DNA from: Dipteronia dyeriana
Lineage: Eukaryota > Streptophyta > Magnoliopsida > Sapindales > Sapindaceae
Assembly (NCBI GenBank): GCA_032871835.1
Contig: CM065299.1
Span: 26,367,074 to 26,431,073, forward strand
DNA length: 64,000 nucleotides
Direction of reading: 5' to 3'
In this document: one piece after another, positions 58,384 to 64,000 of the stretch
How positions within the stretch are numbered: position 1 is the stretch's first letter
Layout: each line of letters opens with the position of its first letter
Program-made: the position numbers and the translations under genes
The notes under the pieces: generated by a model
The model's input: only the letters and a program-made list of their open reading frames with translations
The model's database searches: none
Told to the model about the DNA's origin: nothing

Positions 58384-59125
58384 AACCTTAACAAAAGCTC
58401 GGAGCTTGAAGATAAAAGCTCGGACAGAGCTTTTATAAAATCTCGAACCGAGCTTTTATCATCAAGCTCCAAGATTTTGTGTAAAAGCTCGGATCGAACT
58501 TTTGTGTAAACGCTCGGATCGAGATTTTGTGTAAAAGCTCAGAGCTTGAAGATAAAAGCTTGGATCGAGCTTTTGTATGAAAGTTCAGAGCTTTTGTATA
58601 CAAACTACGAGCTTTTGTATACAACTCTGAGCTTTTATATAAAAGCTTCGAGATTTTGTACAAAAGCTCGGATCGAGGTTATATTAAAGCGTCGAGCTTT
58701 TATACAAAAGCTCGGAGCGAGGTTTTATAAAAGCTCCGAGCTTTTATAAAACCTCGCTCTGAGCTTTTGTATAAAACTTCGAGATTTTGTATAAAAGCTC
58801 GGATCAGGGTTTTGTAAAAGCTCGAGCCGACCTTTTATATAAAAGCTCGAGCCGACCTTTTATATAAAAGCTCGAAGGTGTTATAAAAGCTCAGATCGAG
58901 CTTTTGTAAAAAAACTTCGAGCTATTATATAAAAGCTCGACACTTTTATAAAAGCTCGCATCGAGCTTTTATACAAAAGCTCGAATCAAGCTTTTACATA
59001 AAAGCTCGACGCTTTTATAAAAGCTCGGATCGAGCTTTTATACAAAAGCTCAAAGCTTTTGTATAAGAGCTTTGAGTTTTTATATAAAAGCTCCGAGATT
59101 TTATAGAAATTCTCGAAGCTCGATT
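58384..59125. repeat. Array of palindromic AAAAGCTCG..CGAGCTTTT repeats
   Basis: About 25 or more degenerate units of 25-36 bases occur, built from aaaagctcgg(a)tcgagctttt joined by tataca, tatata or gtat. Many neighbouring half-units form perfect palindromes, for example AGCTTTTATATAAAAGCT near 58631. The array lies just upstream of the DUF1985 gene start. Frames passing through it are artefacts of the repeat. Confidence 0.9.
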
Positions 59126-59588
59126 CATCTTCTTCAACAACTTTTTTATAAATACAAAACCCTAACCTAACCCATTTTCATTATCAGATCAACAAATAAA
59201 ACCTAATCTAACATTTCATTTAGTTAATCAACATCCAAAACGATACAATATCAATGCTCAACTAACCTCGATCGATTGCAATATTCTGTTCAACGATAAA
59301 CTAGTTTCCAAGTTCCGGTACCGTCATCGTGAACACGTAGCCGTCGATTCACTTTTTTTGTTTTTACTTTTTCTCTCTTTCTTCACAAGAAAGTGATGTC
59401 ATGGGTCTTTTGGTATCCACACTTTAAATGGTGTCTTACAAACATGATTTATTAATGTGGTGCTATTTACACAACATCCCCTAAAAAAGGTGCCATTAAT
59501 TTTTTGAACCCTTTTTAGTTTCTGTGAAATGAACAAAGAAGTTGAAGTTATTATAATATAATAACATAAAAGAATATTTTCCAACTAT
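59126..59588. other. Spacer between the palindromic array and element C
   Basis: It is AT-rich, with no gene recognised. It could hold the promoter and leader of the DUF1985/Ulp1 gene, but no clear motif supports this. Confidence 0.4.
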
Positions 59589-59593
59589 ATATT

Positions 59594-60709
59594 TGTTGAT
59601 GGGAGATTTGCTCGAGATGAGAAATTCCTGTTAACACCCACGAGACCACTACCACGAAATTGGTGACCGGGGTCGGTATCGTTGGTTCCCGACCCGGTTA
59701 AGAGATAGACGAGAGGCTGAACAGTAATTGGGAGCTTTATTATTGATATATTTCTTTAAAGTACAAATCGCTCTCTTGTATGCTCACAGTCCCTCGAAGG
59801 TGTAGGGGGGTGGCAACTCTGTGCCTGTCGAATAGTGGAGATGAAGGTGACCGTGTTATGAATCCTGAATTTAGGCCTTCTCCTTTTCTTTCTATCTTAT
59901 ATGTTGTTGTATTTTTGTACCTGTCGTTGTCCCTGTTTTTTCTCTCTTCTGTTTACCATGCTTGGCTTCACATATTTATATAGTTCAAGTAGGTTTTTAA
60001 TTCGTAAATACTTTACCGTGATCCCATGAATCCGTTCCCTCCTTATCAGGCGGGATTCGTCATTTGAATTTGAATTGTTACGGGATTTGATGATATCGTT
60101 GACGGAGATAAGTTTAATCCCTTATTTGAATCAAACTCTTGACGTGCATGTAAATATTACGTGGAGACGATCCTGTGTGCACTCGTGCCATGAATCTTCA
60201 TGGAGGCCACCCTGCCAGCTGCCTGTTGCCATGTAGAGCGAGGTAGATCCCTGCTCTGGCTCTGTTCTTAGAAGCTTAAGATGGGTTTTCCCTGACCCTT
60301 GGGGGCTTGAGGTGCTATTGTAAACCCTCCTGGGAGGAAGCTGGGGGAGTGTAGATTTAGGCGTGATTTTTCCTTTATGTCCAGCAAGGACAGCGGGCTT
60401 TTGGAGAGGTTGGTGGGCTTCTTTCGAATGTCTCTTGAGCTTGGAGATTTCCTCTGGCATTTACGGGACGATTGTTGAGCTCAACCTCAGAGTCGAGGTT
60501 CCCCGACAGATGGCCTGGAGAAGCCCGGGTTCCAGTACTCTTGTGGGGGCTCATTCCGGTTGCGTCTGACTTGTCTTCTTGTAGCTTTGAAGCCGAACCG
60601 GCCTTTTCTGCTCTTGCGGGGTGGCTTTACGGTCTTTTTGGGCTTCATGATTGTCGATTATTTGGTGGAAAATTTCTCTTTGACCCCTAGCCAAATTTCA
60701 CTATTAACA
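59594..60709 (-). repeat. LTR of element C (3' LTR in its own orientation)
   Basis: Its limits, TGTTGATGGG to CTATTAACA, were set by alignment of both ends to the solo LTR at 48261-50490. The five bases before it are atatt. On the minus strand the purine-rich aaaggagactt adjoins it. The middle differs from the solo LTR, which is twice as long. Confidence 0.75.
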
Positions 60710-61058
60710 GAAGTCTCCTTTGACTTGAACATCGGTGGTAGAGTTGGGGTTGGAGTCAGATTCCTTGTTTAATTGAGAAATTTTTTCGCCATAAAGATAA
60801 TTAATAAGAGCAAAATTTTCTCATTAATTACCCAATATTTGAATTTGAAACTAAGTGTTGTTCGAAGAAAAACGGCTGCAATACGGCTCCAGGTGATCTT
60901 CCCGAGGATATCGCCAATAATCCTCTATTTAAGCCCGGCCTGACCGTCACTTTCTTCATACTTTCTCAAATCTCAAACTTTCAAATTTCTTCTTCCCTGT
61001 TTTCTCTACCGAAATTCCTACTTGCCTCTGCTTACTTCCAAGTCTTCCTTACCCATCA

Positions 61059-63660
61059 ATGTCGACTTCCACAGATAGTGTTGATGCATTGGTTGAGGGC
61101 TCCAGAGGCCCTAACCTAGCTCCTCGCAAGCGGGTGCGAGGGATTTCAAACAATGATGAATCTTCCCCGCTTCGCCAGCGCCGTCGTTCTAACAGGAACG
61201 TCTCTATTGGCTCTAGATTTTCGAACCAGCCTGACAATCCTTTGAACCTAGTCGACAAAGACTTTGATGTCAGGGAGAAAGTCGATGCGGTCGGGAGGGC
61301 TCAAGTCACAGTGGCAGAGGTTCCTTCAGTGGTAACCAATCCTTTCGAACCCAGGGTCATCCCCGACTCTATAGTCGACCCTCAGTCGATCGACCGTCTA
61401 CGGGATAAGTATGGTATTCCTGAAACTGTTTCTCTAACTGTCCCCCACCGGAATTACGATGTTTTTAGCCTGCCTAAAAGTGTGCTCCCTATCCACATCG
61501 CAGCTTTTGAGAGCAGGGTGAGGCTCCTTCTTCACCCACCATTCGACGGGCTCTCAATGCCCTTCAGCTAGCTCCGCTTCAACTGACGCCTGGCTTCTGG
61601 AGGCATCTAGTCGGCTTCCTGGTATTATGGAGGGAGCAATGTGAGTTGAGCAATATAACCAGGGAGCCCGCGGCTGAAGAGCTCGCCTTCCTTTTCCAGA
61701 TCGACAGCCTGGCCGGAGTTCCACGAGACCAATTCTATGACAAGGCTAAGAATAGGCTCAACTTTATCATCCCCGGGGATTCAACGAAGGACCCTGCTTG
61801 GAAAGAGGAATCGGTTCTGGCTGGGGGAGACCGCGGGAGCTCTGTCTTCGTTGGCGGGCTCGAGCTAGAGGTTCCCACCGCCTTTAATGACAAACCCACA
61901 GGGGTCGGGATTCCTTGCCCGTTGAGTCTGAAGTCGTGTTGAAGACCATCCTGGCTCGGAACTATTTGAATCTGAAGTTTCCAACCGCCCCCCCACCTTC
62001 GATCCCTACAGAGTAAACAGGTACATGCGGATATCCGGTGCTACTCCTCGTAAGTATCTCGATCTATCTTGTTTTTTTTTTATTATTTATTGGATGGTTC
62101 AGTTCTGATGATCTTGATTCCTTTCTCTAATAGTGTTTGTTGTTGCTCTAGCTTCTCGCAAAGCCCGACGAGCTGGGATCCCTCATCCTCTTTCCTGGTC
62201 GTCCTTGGGAGCTCTCTCGGATGTTTCGATAAAGAGGGAGTCAACCACTAAGGTAGTTGCCCTGTTCGTTCCTTCCTCAATTCCTTCCCAGGTAAAGTCC
62301 AAGATGACTCTTCTTGCATCTCGGGCGGCGAAGGCTCTAAACAGAGGAGGGTATGCCTCCAAAGTCGTTAATAAATCCATTCCTGCCCCCTTACCAGTAG
62401 TCTCTACTTCAGCCGATGCTCCCCGAGCCACATTATTCCTTTTTGATGATCCAGTTGTAACCCGGGCAGTCGAGGTTCCCAAGGAGCCCAATACCGATAT
62501 TTCTAAGGTCGCCCTTTCTCACCCCCACCAGCAATCGAGCTCGGTGGGTCAGGACAAGTTCTTGAAGCAATTTGTCGCATCATGTTCAGGCGGCGGGCTT
62601 TCTAGGATGACCGCGATGCCCGTGGACATTATGATTACCAAAGGGTCCGCCCTTCTAGCCGAGGTAACCGTCGCTTTCACTTCTTTATTCAGCATTTTGA
62701 TTTGTTATTTTCTAACATGATTTTTCTTTGCAGGCTTTCAAGTTTCAGGTGGCCATGGGGCATCAGGTAGCCTTCCTCTGTGATTGAGCAGCCAAGGCTG
62801 AGGCTGAAGCTGAACGAGCCATGAGGTTACTTGGGCGGGTTCAGACCCTAGTCCAGGAGATGACCTCCAGACAACAAGGAATAGAGACGCAGCTAGTTGA
62901 GCTTCAATGTGACCATGAGAGGTTGAAGCAGGCTTTTGATCAGGAGACTCTCCGGTTGGAGTGGCGGGCTAGCCAACGGGATGACTGGAGGGAAGAGGCG
63001 AAGGCCCTGGATGTTGAGAACCAAACCTTGTAGGCTCAAATTACCCAGCTCTAGGCCGAGGTGGAAGCCTCTTTTAACGAGGGGTACTTCTATGCCTCTT
63101 ATCAGGTTGTAGAGGCTCTTCCTTCCCCATTCAATCTCTCCGCATCACTGGCTGGGATAGAGAAGAGGTCATGTTGCGGGCTGCGGAGATGTCTCACCCC
63201 AAAACTAATGGAACTGGTCCTTTTGGAGAGGGAGCTTGGGAAGCAGTTGGAGGTGCCAGATCTTCCTCCTCCTGTTCTAGCCTTTCCAGCATCTGGTCCC
63301 GACGAATCCTCCAAGGGGGTTCACAACGAGGAGCTAGAAGGAGGCCTTGCTGAAGCTCGAAATCACCCTGCAGTGCTCTCAGGAGTAGAGTCAACAGAAA
63401 GCGTGAACGTGCCTGAGTCTGTGGCTAGCCTTCTTGATGCATCTATACCACCTGAAGTTATGGCGGTGATCAATGAAATCACGGAGGAGGATCCTGTTGA
63501 CCCCGAGGCAACCAGGGCTGATCCCTTAGGAGGAGGAAGTGGCCGAGGCGGTAAATGCAGCTGACCAAGACGAGCCGCGACTGGAGAGGGGAGCAGGGGG
63601 TGAGGTTCATTCTGTGGAGGAAGAGGCTGGAGGTCCTTAGGAAGATGAAGAAGCTTGAGT
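61059..63660 (+). pseudogene. Antisense extra gene of element C: Transposase_28-like domain plus coiled coil, spliced
   Basis: It starts at ATG 61059 after a short leader. A basic/Ser-rich N-terminus comes first, then a Transposase_28-like domain (about 61390-61900: LPIHIAAFESRVRLLLHPPF; LQLTPGFWRHLVGFLVLWRE). A one-base shift near 61550 and another near 61915 split it. Candidate introns: 62049 (GTAAGT) to about 62132, ending TCTAATAG, and about 62660 (GTAACC) to 62733, ending TTTGCAG. After the second intron comes an Ala/Glu/Arg-rich coiled coil (62740-63120), broken by stops at about 62788, 63031 and 63052, then a Pro/Glu-rich tail. It is followed by AATAAAATTT at about 63819. The family's role is unknown. 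It differs clearly in sequence from the A and B versions but keeps the same plan. Confidence 0.75.
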
Positions 63661-64000
63661 TCTCTCCCATGTAATCTATTTTGAATGCCCGAAAAAAGGG
63701 GTGGGCATCCCATCTTCAACTGTGTTTGCCATTTTATTATTGCTTTTGTAGCCTAGAACTAGGGATTGGGCCCCCCTTGCTTGTTGTAGCCTTGTTGGGG
63801 GATAAGCTCCCTTACTTGATAATAAAATTTTAATCTCATATCTAACTCTGGCTTGCATGTACTTGCTTGATCGTCCAGCTTTTATATCAAAATGAGCTAT
63901 CTTTGCAGGAAAAATAAGATAAGAAAAAAGACTGTTGGCATTGAGCCCCCTTACTAATGAAACTCCTGGCTCAACTTCTTAGGCTGGCAGTCCCCTTGTT

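Larger units (their letters stand above)
59594..64000 (-). mobile_element. Ty3/gypsy element C, 3' part only (minus orientation), runs off the window
   Basis: An LTR at 59594-60709 is followed by an antisense Transposase_28-like gene on the plus strand and a T-rich 3' tail. This is the same arrangement as at the left end of element A, so gag-pol should lie to the right, beyond the window, on the minus strand. No pol motif is seen inside the window. Confidence 0.78.

Noticed and set aside
58433..58749. Repetitive Lys/Ser/Tyr-rich frames over the palindromic array
   Set aside because: They arise from the repeat unit on both strands and have no start context or domain.
58376..59125. Possible CRISPR-like array
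   Set aside because: This is a plant nuclear sequence, repeat units are degenerate and palindromic without distinct unique spacers of constant length, and no cas-like gene is nearby.

Overview
The window is nuclear DNA of a flowering plant, probably a eudicot. It is AT-rich, intron-containing and dominated by plant transposable elements. Only two loci look like host genes: a GRAS-family transcription factor cut off by the left edge (minus strand, 1-945) and a two-exon CYP82-type cytochrome P450 (minus strand, 17180-19248). The P450 is intact except for one in-frame amber codon. No tRNA, rRNA or CRISPR was found, and the species cannot be named from this sequence alone.

Layout. 1-1380: GRAS gene and its upstream flank. 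1391-2557: a small DNA transposon with an exact 11-bp target duplication. 3201-3469: a dispersed repeat with a Pol III B-box. 4132-7445: a complete hAT element with a BED-finger transposase broken by one frameshift. 7769-15748: Ty3/gypsy element A, minus orientation, internally deleted, exact 5-bp target duplication. 17180-19248: the P450. 19565-31273: Ty3/gypsy element B, same family as A, plus orientation, with all domains present but many stops. A and B form an inverted pair around the P450, their 5' LTRs facing it. 33855 to about 48060: an old gypsy-like element that has lost gag-pol. Its 3' LTR is split by a 7.4-kb Ty1/copia element (39109-46520). About 48070-52823: a decayed Tork-like copia fossil, split by a 2.2-kb solo LTR with a perfect duplication (48261-50490). 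54.5-56.5 kb: several minisatellites. 56583-58270: a decayed DUF1985 plus Ulp1-protease gene of the kind carried by plant Mutator-like elements, beside a 0.7-kb array of palindromic repeats. 59594 to the end: the 3' LTR and 3' part of a third Ty3/gypsy element C, minus orientation.

Elements A, B and C each carry an additional gene antisense to gag-pol next to the 3' LTR. It resembles the plant 'putative gypsy type transposon' domain (Transposase_28), followed by a coiled coil, and it seems to contain introns. B also has two successive RNase H domains. Both traits point to the Tat lineage. The conserved, apparently spliced antisense gene is the nearest thing here to an under-described system. 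The other notable points are the palindromic array, the odd A-tract 3' end of the copia element, and the single nonsense codon in the P450. Nearly all element genes are broken, so I read the window as nested repeats around two host genes, not as a coordinated multigene system.
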